From positions 1 through 49,336 of the forward strand of contig JAHQWA010000086.1 of the NCBI GenBank assembly GCA_019634045.1: a DNA stretch of 49,336 nucleotides, in the 5' to 3' direction. The notes beneath the pieces are model-generated. The model saw only the letters and a program-made list of their open reading frames with translations, had not been told where the DNA came from and searched no databases. Positions 34,876 through 43,627 of the stretch are shown here, piece after piece. Position 1 is the stretch's first letter. Each line of letters starts with the position of its first letter. Source of the DNA: Saprospiraceae bacterium (GTDB lineage: Bacteria; Bacteroidota; Bacteroidia; Chitinophagales; Saprospiraceae). A program made the translations under genes and the position numbers.

Positions 34876-36237
34876 ATGAAATTCATCTTTAAATGCACTT
34901 TGGCGATTTGCTGCTTGAGCCTACTCATCGGCTGCCAATCCAATACGCCTACCGAAGCAGAGGACCGGCCCAACATTGTCCTGATCCTCTCGGACGACCA
35001 AGCTTGGGGCGACTATAGCTTCATGGGACATGAGGTTGTCCAAACGCCAAACTTAGATCGCCTGGCCGCTGAAAGTGTGGTGTTCAAACGAGGCTATGTA
35101 CCTACGGCTGTCTGTCGCCCCTCCCTAATGACGCTGGTGACCGGTCTTTATCCTCATCAACATCATATTACGGGTAATGATCCAGCAGGAGGGTTTAGAG
35201 AGGCCCGGTATCCCAGAGAAGATCTGCTAGCTAATATCGATACCCTGGCCAAATTGCCGACGATCCTTGGAGATGCCGGTTATCTTTCTCATCAATCTGG
35301 TAAATGGTGGGAAGGGAACTACAGCAGAGGTGGTTTCACCAATGGTATGACGCAAGGCCGTCGCCATGGGGACGAAGGTCTTACTATTGGCCGAGAAGGC
35401 ATGCAACCCATCTTTGATTTCATCGATACTGCCCGTACGCAAGAAAAGCCCTTTTTTGTTTGGTATGCCCCCTTTCTTCCTCATACCCCTCATACCCCAC
35501 CAGACAGGCTGCTTTCGAAGTATGAGGCCATGGACTTGACTCTACCCGTCGCCAAATACTACGCCATGATCGAATGGTTTGATGAAACCTGTGGAGATCT
35601 CGTCAATTATCTGGATCAAAATAATTTGCGCGAAAACACCTTAATCTACTACCTCTGCGATAACGGCTGGATCCAGAAAGAGGATAAAAACGGCTTTGAT
35701 GTACGTTCTAAGCAGAGCCCTATGGAAGGCGGGGTGCGTACACCGATTATGTTCTCCTGGCCTGGCCAGCTGGCTCCCGCCGAACGTACCGAGTTCGTCT
35801 CCAGCATAGATCTTTTCCCGACTATCCTAGAGGCCGCGGGCATCCAATCCCCCGGACCTCGCCCCGGCCTGAACCTATGGGCCAACTTGACGACGGGCGC
35901 CCCCATCGAAAGAGACATCATTTTTGGCGAAGGCTACGGTCACAACATGATAGATAACGCAGAGCCAGAGGCTTCGCTGGCCTACCGCTGGTGTATCCAG
36001 GAGCCCTGGAAATTAATCCTTTGCTACGATGGAGAGCTTGAGGGGTATGGCGCGGATACGCATGCGGACATGCGAATGGACCCCATCCGCTTGTACAATA
36101 TCATCGAAGATCCAAATGAAAAGATCAATTTAGCTGACCAACATCCAGCGGTGGTTGAAAGCTTGGGTGCGGCCATCGAAGCCTGGTATCCACTGGAAAA
36201 AAGAAAGGTGCTGGCTAGTAGTATAGAGAATGAATAA
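34876..36237 (+). CDS. Sulfatase lipoprotein with atypical CRPSL active-site motif
   Basis: A 453-residue S1-type sulfatase with a lipoprotein signal (lipobox LIGC, Cys20). The metal-binding DD (Asp40-Asp41) lies in RPNIVLILSDDQAWGDY. The active-site motif is AVCRPSLMTLVTG, with Cys80 the formylglycine candidate, and the remaining core includes YYLCDNGW and GGVRTPIMFSWPG. The usual consensus is C/S-x-P-x-R followed by four residues and TG. Here the arginine position is Leu, a variation I have seen stated for some sulfatase subgroups but cannot verify here. It hydrolyses sulfate esters, probably of polysaccharides. It lies 40 bases after the FGE gene, so the pair is probably co-transcribed. 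Confidence 0.9.
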   Translation: MKFIFKCTLAICCLSLLIGCQSNTPTEAEDRPNIVLILSDDQAWGDYSFMGHEVVQTPNLDRLAAESVVFKRGYVPTAVCRPSLMTLVTGLYPHQHHITGNDPAGGFREARYPREDLLANIDTLAKLPTILGDAGYLSHQSGKWWEGNYSRGGFTNGMTQGRRHGDEGLTIGREGMQPIFDFIDTARTQEKPFFVWYAPFLPHTPHTPPDRLLSKYEAMDLTLPVAKYYAMIEWFDETCGDLVNYLDQNNLRENTLIYYLCDNGWIQKEDKNGFDVRSKQSPMEGGVRTPIMFSWPGQLAPAERTEFVSSIDLFPTILEAAGIQSPGPRPGLNLWANLTTGAPIERDIIFGEGYGHNMIDNAEPEASLAYRWCIQEPWKLILCYDGELEGYGADTHADMRMDPIRLYNIIEDPNEKINLADQHPAVVESLGAAIEAWYPLEKRKVLASSIENE

Positions 36238-36244
36238 AGAAGTT

Positions 36245-36252
36245 TATTTTTG
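36245..36252 (+). promoter_or_regulatory. Candidate -7 box (TATTTTTG) for the DUF2911 gene
   Basis: Matches TAnnTTTG, 8 bases after the sulfatase stop and 75 bases before the ATG at 36328. No good -33 element is seen; motif-only. Confidence 0.3.
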
Positions 36253-36327
36253 TGGGGCTATCTTGGTCTGAAGACCAACATGGGGGGCTAAGATTTAAAA
36301 AATTTATTGTCAATATATCATTCAACT

Positions 36328-37176
36328 ATGAAAAAATACATCGTATACATCGCTTGCTTCTTGATGGTGAGCTCCATATCTGCACAAATTAACATGCCCG
36401 CGGCGAGTCCGAAGTTCGAATTAAAGGGTACCGTTGGATTGGCAGAAGTTAAAGTCGTTTATTCACGTCCGAGTGCTAAAGGTAGAGCGGTAGTCGGTAA
36501 TTTAATTCGCTATGGGGAGGTTTGGCGCACAGGCGCGAATGCTTCCACCAAGATAAGTTTCAGTGAGGATGTAAAGATCGATGGCCATGAGCTGTCGGCA
36601 GGTGAATATGCATTGTACACCATCTTTAATGAAGAAACTGCTACCATCATTTTTAGTAAGAACCTCAAACTCTGGGGCGCTTCTGGATATAATGAGGCAG
36701 AGGACGCTCTACGTTTTGATGTGAAGGTTAAGCACCCTTCTAGCCACTATGAGACTTTCACGATCAGCTTTTCTGATTTTACGCGTAACAGTGCCAACTT
36801 GAATATGAAGTGGGAGCACACGAAAGCCATGTTCAAGATTGAAGCGGACGTTGACAGTAGAGTCATGGCTGATATCAAAGCTCAGGTACTTGATGGCGAG
36901 CCTACTAATATGGGCGTGTATTACCAAGCTGCTTCGTATTATTACGATACAGACCGCAATGCTAAACTGGCGCTGAAATGGATCACTAAGGGGATTAAAG
37001 GCAGTGAAAAAGAGCAGTACTGGATGTACCACCTACAAGCTAAATTATTGGCTAAGGTGGGGAAGAAAAAAGATGCCTCCGCTGCCGCGATGAAATCTAT
37101 TGAACTAGCCAAGGCCAGTCAGAATCCGGATTATGTGCGTCTGAATGAGCAATTGATTGCTTCATTGAAGAAGTAA
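36328..37176 (+). CDS. DUF2911 family secreted protein
   Basis: The start at 36328 gives a standard signal peptide (MKKYIVYIACFLMVSSISAQ); the ATG 21 bases upstream only adds a few residues before it. DUF2911 covers the next ~170 residues: VKVVYSRPSAKGRAVVGNLI, YGEVWRTGANASTKISFSED, LSAGEYALYTIF and WGASGYNEAEDALRFDV. The C-terminal part (about 190-280) is helical and TPR-like (YYQAASYYYDTDRNAKLALK). DUF2911 is a Bacteroidota periplasmic family of unknown function. The gene lies between the sulfatase and the WYL-regulator genes on the same strand. Confidence 0.9.
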   Translation: MKKYIVYIACFLMVSSISAQINMPAASPKFELKGTVGLAEVKVVYSRPSAKGRAVVGNLIRYGEVWRTGANASTKISFSEDVKIDGHELSAGEYALYTIFNEETATIIFSKNLKLWGASGYNEAEDALRFDVKVKHPSSHYETFTISFSDFTRNSANLNMKWEHTKAMFKIEADVDSRVMADIKAQVLDGEPTNMGVYYQAASYYYDTDRNAKLALKWITKGIKGSEKEQYWMYHLQAKLLAKVGKKKDASAAAMKSIELAKASQNPDYVRLNEQLIASLKK

Positions 37177-37214
37177 GGTGAGGTAGGTTTACATGACTTT
37201 AGCAACCTGCTTTC

Positions 37215-38159
37215 ATGAATAAATTCGATCGAGTATTTTCCATCTTGGTCCTCCTTCAAACTAGAAGGATTTTGAAAGCGAAGACTATTGCTGAACGATT
37301 CGGCATTAGTCTTCGCACGGTTTACCGAGACATTCGCACCTTAAAGAATGCAGGCGTTCCCATTAGTGGGGATCCCGGTATCGGTTATTCTATCATGGAG
37401 GGTTATCGTCTTCCTCCCCTCATGTTCAACGAAGGAGAGGCTGCCGCTTTATTAACCGCCGAAAAATTCATCGGCAGGCTCACCGATAAAGAGACCCAGG
37501 CTTATTATTCTAACGCGATGGTCAAGATCAAGGCCATTCTAAGAAGTTCAGAAAAACAAGCTTTGGAGGTCCTGGATGATTCGATTGCCATTTCAAACAC
37601 GCAAGGAGATAAAGGCAAAACCTACCTCCAGGATCTACTCAGAAGTATTGCTTCGAAGCAATTGCTGAAGATGCTATATACAAAAGCGGATGGCAGCAGC
37701 TCTGAGCGGAAATTGGAGCCGATCGGCTGCTATCACCACAAAAACAATTGGTATTTAGTGGCCTTTTGTCAGCTGAAAAAAGATTACCGAACCTTCAAGC
37801 TGAATCGAATTGTCAACTTACAAGTCCTAGAACAAAGATTTGATAAAACACACATCCGATTACAGGATTATATCGATCGGCAAGATCAGTCCTGGAAAAA
37901 GGAGCATCCTTTTCACGCCATAGAAATTGCCTTCACCCCAGCTTTCCTCCAATTTGCTGAAAGTCGCAAGTATTACTTTGGTTTCGTAGAACAAAACACT
38001 GAAAACGGCAACGTTCATATGAAATTCCTAAACTCTTCGCTGGAGATCATGGCAAGATGGCTGCTACAATTTGGGGATCAAGCCACGATCATTGCGCCCC
38101 TTGAACTACGAGATCGCATAAAAGTATTGGCTACCCAACTCTATCAGCATTACCAATAA
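37215..38159 (+). CDS. HTH-WYL transcriptional regulator (YafY family)
   Basis: A 314-residue cytoplasmic protein. An N-terminal HTH_11 domain at about 5-60 contains ILVLLQTRRILKAKTIAERF and GISLRTVYRDIRTL, the wing-type DNA-binding helix-turn-helix. A WYL domain at about 135-205 contains the eponymous tripeptide in HKNNWYLVAF and RTFKLNRI. A C-terminal WCX-like part (about 235-314) ends the protein. WYL proteins act as ligand-sensing repressors or activators, with the WYL domain proposed to bind nucleotides or nucleic acid. It is followed by the SnoaL-like gene, a common kind of neighbour, which it may regulate. Confidence 0.93.
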   Translation: MNKFDRVFSILVLLQTRRILKAKTIAERFGISLRTVYRDIRTLKNAGVPISGDPGIGYSIMEGYRLPPLMFNEGEAAALLTAEKFIGRLTDKETQAYYSNAMVKIKAILRSSEKQALEVLDDSIAISNTQGDKGKTYLQDLLRSIASKQLLKMLYTKADGSSSERKLEPIGCYHHKNNWYLVAFCQLKKDYRTFKLNRIVNLQVLEQRFDKTHIRLQDYIDRQDQSWKKEHPFHAIEIAFTPAFLQFAESRKYYFGFVEQNTENGNVHMKFLNSSLEIMARWLLQFGDQATIIAPLELRDRIKVLATQLYQHYQ

Positions 38160-38222
38160 ATGTTAGCATTAATTTTTAGTGCCCTCCAAACTTACTGACA
38201 TACCCTTGTCATAGGCCCTTCC

Positions 38223-38230
38223 TATTTTTG
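38223..38230 (+). promoter_or_regulatory. Candidate -7 box (TATTTTTG) for the SnoaL-like gene
   Basis: TATTTTTG fits TAnnTTTG and lies 51 bases before the ATG at 38282. A TTG at 38206-38208 is 14 bases upstream, closer than the usual -33/-7 spacing. It supports the start at 38282 over the in-frame codon at 38228, which lies inside the motif. Confidence 0.4.
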
Positions 38231-38281
38231 CTCCAGAAACAATTCGCGAATTCCCAATCATTCATTCTTAAAATCATTATC

Positions 38282-38659
38282 ATGACCACCCAAGAAGTAG
38301 CCAACAGACTAGTAGAATTGTGCCGCGAAGGCAAACACGCGCAAGTAGTGAAAGACCTTTACGCTCCCAATATCGTTTCCATAGAGCCAGAAGGAGCACC
38401 AAATAGAATCGTTCAAGGCTTGGAGGCCATCATTGCCAAAGGGGAACAATTTGATAGCAGAATAGAAAAAGTCAACTCTAGCTTTATCTCTGATCCAATC
38501 GTAGCGGAAAACTTCTTCTCCTGCTCCATGCTAATGAATGTGCAAATGAAAGGCGTGCCCGTGGCAGTCGATATGCATGAAGTTTGTGTTTATACCGTTA
38601 ATGATGGTAAAATTGTACAAGAACAATTCTTTTATACGCCACAGCCTCAGGCCGTGTAA
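38282..38659 (+). CDS. SnoaL-like/nuclear-transport-factor-2 fold protein
   Basis: A 125-residue protein when started at the ATG at 38282; upstream codons from 38228 run through a promoter-like box and look non-coding. MTTQEVANRLVELCREGKHA followed by VKDLYAPNIVSIEPEG and HEVCVYTVNDGKIVQEQFFY matches the SnoaL-like NTF2 cone fold, a small cavity protein used for cyclases, isomerases or sensing. The polyketide-cyclase name of the family does not imply that role here. It is encoded just after the WYL regulator, and a bidirectional hairpin follows. Confidence 0.8.
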   Translation: MTTQEVANRLVELCREGKHAQVVKDLYAPNIVSIEPEGAPNRIVQGLEAIIAKGEQFDSRIEKVNSSFISDPIVAENFFSCSMLMNVQMKGVPVAVDMHEVCVYTVNDGKIVQEQFFYTPQPQAV

Positions 38660-38688
38660 ATTGCAAATTACCAAGGAGCACATGCAAG

Positions 38689-38725
38689 AGATGTCAGTAA
38701 CTCAATGGTGGAGCTACTGACATCT
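38689..38725. terminator. Bidirectional hairpin between SnoaL-like and cyclase genes
   Basis: AGATGTCAGTA (38689-38699) and TACTGACATCT (38715-38725) form a perfect 11-bp stem with a 15-base loop between two convergent stops (38659 and 38731). Confidence 0.7.
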
Positions 38726-38730
38726 TATAT

Positions 38731-39768
38731 CTAGTTATCTAAGGAGATGGCATATAGCATCACCTTGTGCTCTTTCCCTTTCAATTCTATACCTCCTAAT
38801 TCCTCAAAATTGAAACTAGCAGTATCCAAATTGTTTTTCAAATGCTCAGAGATGAGCAATTCTTTCCCAAAGTCATTGCATTTTCCCTGGATTCTAGCGG
38901 CCGTATTAATGGTATCTCCGTGGTAGGCAATTTCCTTTTTGTATTTTCCTACTTCTGTCACCGTGATAATACCTGCGTGCACGCCAGCTTTAAAATGAGG
39001 GAGGCAATTGTAGTTTTGAGCATAGTAATCCTTCTTCTTGAGCAGCTGTTTCTTGAAGTTGAAGTAAGCGTTAATGCAATTTTGATTTCTTACCCCATCT
39101 TTCAACTCCCAGGTCAAGATCGCTTCATCCCCAACGTACTGGTAGATTTCTGCTTCATTTTCCACGACCACACCCAAATCGTTAAAACAGTCTTGAATCA
39201 GCTTACTGTATTTGATATGGCCTAGTCTTTCAGCATGGGTAGTGCTCGACTGAAGATCAAGAAACATAAAAATGCGTTCCTCCTCACGGGGCGTGTAGAA
39301 CTTGCCCCGGAAAAGCTTCCAAAGATTGTTGCTCCCCAGGAATAGATTGACTTGCCGGAAGCTGAATAGGAAGATATCTGTAACTACGATGTACAGATAG
39401 ATCGCAAAACTTCCCGGTTCAAAGACAAATTCAAGGTAGGAGATAGCTTGCCCAAAGAGTAGATAGGCCAGGGTAATCATTGCGATCAGAAATAACAACA
39501 CATAGATGACCCTCGCCGCCAATAGGCTTTGAATAGACATCTTTTTGTATCCGCGTTCCTCTGTTAGAATCTGAGCATATCCTGAAATAGCACCAAAGAT
39601 CGTCCCGCCAATCAAGGATATAAGAATGGACTTCCCCAATTCAAATTGAACCGAACCCAATTCCTCCGTACCCTCTCCTCGTACAATGCTGAGGAAGATA
39701 AATGACAAGATCCAACTGATAATATACTGTTGGATGATCTGCCACTTCTGCTTGTTTTGAAGTCTCAT
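38731..39768 (-). CDS. Membrane-anchored class III adenylate/guanylate cyclase
   Basis: A 345-residue protein. Four transmembrane segments occupy about residues 12-140 (YIISWILSFIFLSIV, ILISLIGGTIFGAISGYAQI, VIYVLLFLIAMITLAYLLF and FAIYLYIVVTDIFLFSF). A class III nucleotide cyclase domain lies at about 165-340. The metal-binding aspartates are Asp171 in FMFLDLQSSTTHAERLG and Asp214 in YVGDEAILTW; the transition-state Asn288 and Arg292 are in HGDTINTAARIQ. All essential residues appear present, so it should make cAMP or a related cyclic nucleotide. A Crp/Fnr regulator is encoded 5 kb away, but a link is speculative. The gene stands alone. Confidence 0.9.
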   Translation of the reverse strand: MRLQNKQKWQIIQQYIISWILSFIFLSIVRGEGTEELGSVQFELGKSILISLIGGTIFGAISGYAQILTEERGYKKMSIQSLLAARVIYVLLFLIAMITLAYLLFGQAISYLEFVFEPGSFAIYLYIVVTDIFLFSFRQVNLFLGSNNLWKLFRGKFYTPREEERIFMFLDLQSSTTHAERLGHIKYSKLIQDCFNDLGVVVENEAEIYQYVGDEAILTWELKDGVRNQNCINAYFNFKKQLLKKKDYYAQNYNCLPHFKAGVHAGIITVTEVGKYKKEIAYHGDTINTAARIQGKCNDFGKELLISEHLKNNLDTASFNFEELGGIELKGKEHKVMLYAISLDN

Positions 39769-39785
39769 TAAATCATCTTGTTACG

Positions 39786-39793
39786 CAAAGATA
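39786..39793 (-). promoter_or_regulatory. Candidate -7 box (TATCTTTG on minus strand) for the cyclase gene
   Basis: The complement of 39786-39793 reads TATCTTTG, matching TAnnTTTG, 17 bases before the cyclase ATG; it would give a very short leader. No clear -33 box. Confidence 0.33.
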
Positions 39794-39801
39794 AATTGTC
39801 C

Positions 39802-41160
39802 CTACTTACGCCATTGGGTGTGCCATTCCCTATATTCTTGCATCAATGCTTTGACTATTTCAGGATGCTTACTGGCTATATTTTCCCGTTCACTAGGCGT
39901 GTCTTGGATATTTACTAAGAACAGTGAATCCTTTTCGGGAAGAGGTGCTTCTTGGGAGGGATCTATCGGATTTTTCAGCAATTTCCAATCGCCCTTTCTA
40001 ACGGCCCAACGGTTATCACGGGAAAACCACCAGAATACTTTATGCGCAGCGGGAGCATTGTCTACTATTATACCCTTCATCGTCTTTCCTTCGAACCCAT
40101 TCTCATCATAAGGTATCTTGCACAAATCAAGAATGGTGGGAAACCAGTCTACATTAACACACATCTGATCCCTGACTTGAGCCTGCGGCAGCCTCGCCGG
40201 CCAACTGATAATGGCTGGAACCCGGATCCCGCCTTCGAATAAGGAGAACTTGGCACCACGATATATGCCGGCATTACCTCCTCCTCCGAATGTTCGCACT
40301 TCAGTTGAATGTCCATGATCCGATTGGAATATGATGATGGTATTGTCCCTGAGGCCCAATGCTTCCAGTTTATTCATCATTTGACCAATGCGTTCATCAA
40401 CCGTGGAGACGGTAGCTGCATACCTATTGCGAGGGCTTTCCAGCTCTTTATAGTATTCCCTCCACTTATCAGTGCCCTGTAAGGGGTAATGAGGGAGATT
40501 GATGGCGTAATACAGGAAAAATGGATCATCTTGCTGCTCTTCCAAAAACGCGTCAACTTTATCTGCCATCAAGTCTTGAAAATATTGGCCGTCCATCCAT
40601 ACCTCTTCATTGTTCTCCCATAAATCATGTCTATTTGGACCTTTCCAATAAAAGAAATGGGAGTAATTATCAATACAGCCCCCCATATGCCCGAATGAGT
40701 AGTCAAACCCTTGGCCATTGGGCATCGTTTCAGGCGTGTACCCTAAATGCCATTTCCCAATATGGCCGGTGGTATAGCCATTCTCTTTTAACTTTTCAGC
40801 AATAGTGATCTGCTCAGTAGGTAAACCATCCTTACCTCTTTGGGAAGAAGCATTCCCAGGCAAACCAGCAGCCAGCGGGGTTTTTCCAGTTAGTAAGGCC
40901 GCCCTCGAAGGAGAACAAACTGGTGCAGCCGCATAGAATTGCGTGAACATGATGCCGGTCTCAGCCAGCCGATCCATATTAGGAGTGTACAGGTCTTTTG
41001 CTCCAAAACAGTTTGCATCAATTGTGCCTTGATCATCAGTATAGATGATGATTACATTGGGTAATCCATTTGCCGTTGTAGGGGCAGGTTGATGGTCACA
41101 GGCAGAAACTATCCACACTGTTAGTAGTAATACGATGAAACGCCCAATGCCAAATCTCAT
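39802..41160 (-). CDS. Sulfatase lipoprotein (arylsulfatase type, CSPSR)
   Basis: A 452-residue S1-type sulfatase. The lipoprotein signal has a VSAC lipobox (Cys21). The metal-binding DD is in NVIIIYTDDQGTIDANCFGA, and the canonical formylglycine motif CSPSRAALLTG (Cys82 to Gly92) follows. Also present are IGKWHLGY, FQSDHGHSTEV and GGIRVPAIISWP. The sequence YTPNMDRLAETGIMFTQFYA fits the arylsulfatase A/GalNAc-6-sulfatase-like group, but specificity cannot be deduced. Its cysteine is a substrate candidate for the FGE-like lipoprotein encoded 5 kb upstream. It lies downstream of the PD40 lipoprotein gene on the same strand. Confidence 0.93.
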   Translation of the reverse strand: MRFGIGRFIVLLLTVWIVSACDHQPAPTTANGLPNVIIIYTDDQGTIDANCFGAKDLYTPNMDRLAETGIMFTQFYAAAPVCSPSRAALLTGKTPLAAGLPGNASSQRGKDGLPTEQITIAEKLKENGYTTGHIGKWHLGYTPETMPNGQGFDYSFGHMGGCIDNYSHFFYWKGPNRHDLWENNEEVWMDGQYFQDLMADKVDAFLEEQQDDPFFLYYAINLPHYPLQGTDKWREYYKELESPRNRYAATVSTVDERIGQMMNKLEALGLRDNTIIIFQSDHGHSTEVRTFGGGGNAGIYRGAKFSLFEGGIRVPAIISWPARLPQAQVRDQMCVNVDWFPTILDLCKIPYDENGFEGKTMKGIIVDNAPAAHKVFWWFSRDNRWAVRKGDWKLLKNPIDPSQEAPLPEKDSLFLVNIQDTPSERENIASKHPEIVKALMQEYREWHTQWRK

Positions 41161-41245
41161 TTTACTCCGATTTTAGGTACACCAATTAATGTACGCAAAA
41201 TGTGTGGAAAAGCAGATATCCTTACTCCAATCCAACTAGTCCTTT

Positions 41246-42136
41246 TCACTCTCGCATTTCTTCGATAATCTTGGCATCTACCCAGTAAATATCTTTGTTG
41301 CTGGTATACAGGAAATACTTCCCGTCCATGGTAACAAAGGGGCAAAGTTCATGCCCTTGCGTATTGATTGGCTCGCCCATATTCTTAGATGGGGTCCAAG
41401 TTCCGTCTTCCTGCTTGAAGCTGATATATAGATCTCCCTGTCCGAGTCCATCCGGACGTCTTGCACAGAAGATGATATAAGATTCGTCAGGATCAATGAA
41501 TACATCCGCCTCATAGTTCGATGTATTGATGGCATCGCCCAAAGGAACAGTTGGTTGAAATTCTCCATCCACAAACGCCGACGAATAGATATCGAAGTTG
41601 GAATCTATCTTATTGGAAGAGAAATACATCGTCCCCTCCTTGTTAAAGGAAATGTAGTACTCCTCCCCCTCGGTATTAATATTCGGCCCGGCATTGATTG
41701 GGTCTGACCACCCATCGCCCTTTCGTTCCGCATACCAGATATCATAATCCTTTAATTCACCTTGCCCATCCATTGCCCGTTTGGAGATAAAATATAGGCG
41801 CTTCTCATCCGGAGATAGAAAGGGGTCATTATACCCATAACGTTCATGACTCAGGAGGGTGATCGGTTTGCTCCAACCGTCCTCATTCTGCTTGCAATAG
41901 CGAATCTCCTCCCTTCCACCTACATTCACTCCATAGTAAAACTCGGTCCCATCTTTATTAAAAACGGATCCGAACTCATATTCATTGGTAGTGGAAATAA
42001 GCCCTGGTGCAAAAACCTCGGGCGTGGTCGTTGGTGGTTTCAGTCCCAAGTATTTGAGGTTTTCATCTACCTGGTTTTCACAGCTGGATAGAGATACAAT
42101 TAACCAGAGCGAACAAATTAGCGATCTCTTTTTCAT
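41246..42136 (-). CDS. PD40/WD40-like beta-propeller lipoprotein
   Basis: With the ATG at 42134-42136 (296 residues) the protein has a lipoprotein signal, MKKRSLICSLWLIVSLSSC; the longer frame to 42211 starts with an unlikely aromatic stretch. The body has repeated PD40 (TolB-propeller) signatures: DPFLSPDEKRLYFISKR, YISFNKEGTMYFSSNK, DVFIDPDESYIIFCARR and CPFVTMDGKYFLYTSNK, with WSDPINAG-like linkers. Such propellers bind peptides or polysaccharides in the periplasm or on the cell surface. The gene is upstream of and on the same strand as the arylsulfatase gene (85 bases between), suggesting a shared substrate. Confidence 0.88.
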   Translation of the reverse strand: MKKRSLICSLWLIVSLSSCENQVDENLKYLGLKPPTTTPEVFAPGLISTTNEYEFGSVFNKDGTEFYYGVNVGGREEIRYCKQNEDGWSKPITLLSHERYGYNDPFLSPDEKRLYFISKRAMDGQGELKDYDIWYAERKGDGWSDPINAGPNINTEGEEYYISFNKEGTMYFSSNKIDSNFDIYSSAFVDGEFQPTVPLGDAINTSNYEADVFIDPDESYIIFCARRPDGLGQGDLYISFKQEDGTWTPSKNMGEPINTQGHELCPFVTMDGKYFLYTSNKDIYWVDAKIIEEMRE

Positions 42137-42209
42137 TGATTTGTTTTCGTTGAGCAAACTTATTATGTAGTTCCTAAAGTAGACTTTGTAATAAAAGCGT
42201 GTGCAAAAC

Positions 42210-42250
42210 ATCCGAAGTTAACTCAGGTATTTCCAAGCAAAACTTCGGAT
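42210..42250 (-). terminator. Hairpin after the serine-hydrolase gene
   Basis: ATCCGAAGTT (42210-42219) and AACTTCGGAT (42241-42250) form a perfect 10-bp stem with a 21-base loop, downstream of the minus-strand stop at 42292. The core ACTTCGG is shared with the hairpin at 31361-31412. Confidence 0.55.
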
Positions 42251-42291
42251 ATTTGCGTCTAGGGCCATTATTTAATACCGTTTATAAGTAT

Positions 42292-43386
42292 TTACTCCAA
42301 GGCCGCCAAGATCATGCTTAAAATAGTGTAACTTTTTCCTTGGCCATGTGGGAGACCATAGGCACTAGAAGTCAGTGCAATAACTATTTCTTCTTCCGGC
42401 ACTACAATTAAATGGTTGCCCCCATTTCCTGATGCAAAGAGATATTCAAACTCCTTGTCTCCAAAAGTACGGGTTGACTTATACCACATCATACCATAGG
42501 TATCTGCAGCGAAGAACCAATCTGATACTTCAGGATAGCCCTTACTGTTTTTCAATGCCTCAATATAGTCTGCATCAATGATTTGTTGCCCCTCCCACTG
42601 GCCTTCGTTGGCGACGAGTAGCCCCAACTTTGCAAAATCAAAAGCCGTCAGGTACAAATTACCTGCTGCCCCAGTTTGATTGGCTGAATTAGTATACCAA
42701 TAAACAGGCTCAAATCCCAAAGGCCCAAAGAGCTTCTCTTGCGCATAATCTTTGAGGCTCATTCCCGATGCCTCTTCAATGGCCAAGCCAACCAATAGGG
42801 GATGAATATCAGCATACACAAATTTTTTACCTGGCTCTGTCTTCAAGGGCACGTTGAGTATATAGGATTTCCAATCGTCTTTTGCCATCCATTCTATAGC
42901 ATGGCCTGGAGTTTCCAAATCATCAGTATCCGCATCCAATCCAGAGGCCATATCCAGGAGATGTCTGAGTTTGATCTTTTTATAGTCTTCGTTGATGGAA
43001 GGGTTTACTTTTTCGGAAAACATCGAGTAGACGCTCTGATCCAGATCTTCGATCAAACCTTCCTTAATCGCTACCCCCGCCAGTAAAGCCGTAACACTTT
43101 TTCCGGCCGAGCGAATATCGTGTACCGTTTTCCTCCAATAAGTACCATAGTATGCTTCCAGAACCAAGTGATTGTCTTTGATAATAACCAAGCCTCTAAA
43201 GTCTTTTTTAGAGGACTCAGATAAGGCATTTACCAGGTAATCAATCGAGTCTTTATTGAACCCAGCATCTTCTAGGGACATGGAGGGTAGATCCGTTATT
43301 GTTGGACTTGACTGTTCTGTTGGTGGCGTTTCCGGATTTGAACAAGCAAACAAGCATAGACAAGACAGTAAAAGGAGCGTTCTCAT
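42292..43386 (-). CDS. Serine beta-lactamase-like hydrolase lipoprotein
   Basis: The ATG at 43384-43386 (364 residues) gives the lipoprotein signal MRTLLLLSCLCLFAC; the frame to 43413 adds a short tail only. The beta-lactamase/class C fold shows the nucleophile motif S-x-x-K in SAGKSVTALLAG (Ser93, Lys96) and the YxN-type motif as YADIHPLL (Tyr191). The KTG-equivalent glycine-rich segment is FASGNGGNHLIVVP. Members hydrolyse D-amino-acid peptides, esters or beta-lactams; resistance cannot be claimed. The gene is single, with a hairpin after it. Confidence 0.9.
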   Translation of the reverse strand: MRTLLLLSCLCLFACSNPETPPTEQSSPTITDLPSMSLEDAGFNKDSIDYLVNALSESSKKDFRGLVIIKDNHLVLEAYYGTYWRKTVHDIRSAGKSVTALLAGVAIKEGLIEDLDQSVYSMFSEKVNPSINEDYKKIKLRHLLDMASGLDADTDDLETPGHAIEWMAKDDWKSYILNVPLKTEPGKKFVYADIHPLLVGLAIEEASGMSLKDYAQEKLFGPLGFEPVYWYTNSANQTGAAGNLYLTAFDFAKLGLLVANEGQWEGQQIIDADYIEALKNSKGYPEVSDWFFAADTYGMMWYKSTRTFGDKEFEYLFASGNGGNHLIVVPEEEIVIALTSSAYGLPHGQGKSYTILSMILAALE

Positions 43387-43627
43387 ATTGTAGGGTTTAT
43401 AGTTGGTAAGCAAACTTCGGCTTGCCTAGTCGAAAAATAAGTTGATAATTCCTATTCATGACCAAACTTGGAACAAACCAGGCCAAATCTACAAGTCCGC
43501 TTGATGGCAAGGAAGAATATTCGACAAAATGTCCTACTCATCCGATTCACTACGCCTACTTCAAGTCAATAGTTCGGAAGTGATTCTTTAATACCTTACT
43601 ACCCGCTATACCTCCTTACATTTAGCT

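Noticed and set aside
36263..36278. Small inverted repeat TTGGTC/GACCAA after the sulfatase gene
   Set aside because: Only a 6-bp stem with no T run; too weak for a terminator call.
41157..41345. 62-codon minus-strand frame between the sulfatase and PD40 genes
   Set aside because: Mostly inside the PD40 gene in another frame; no signal or homology.
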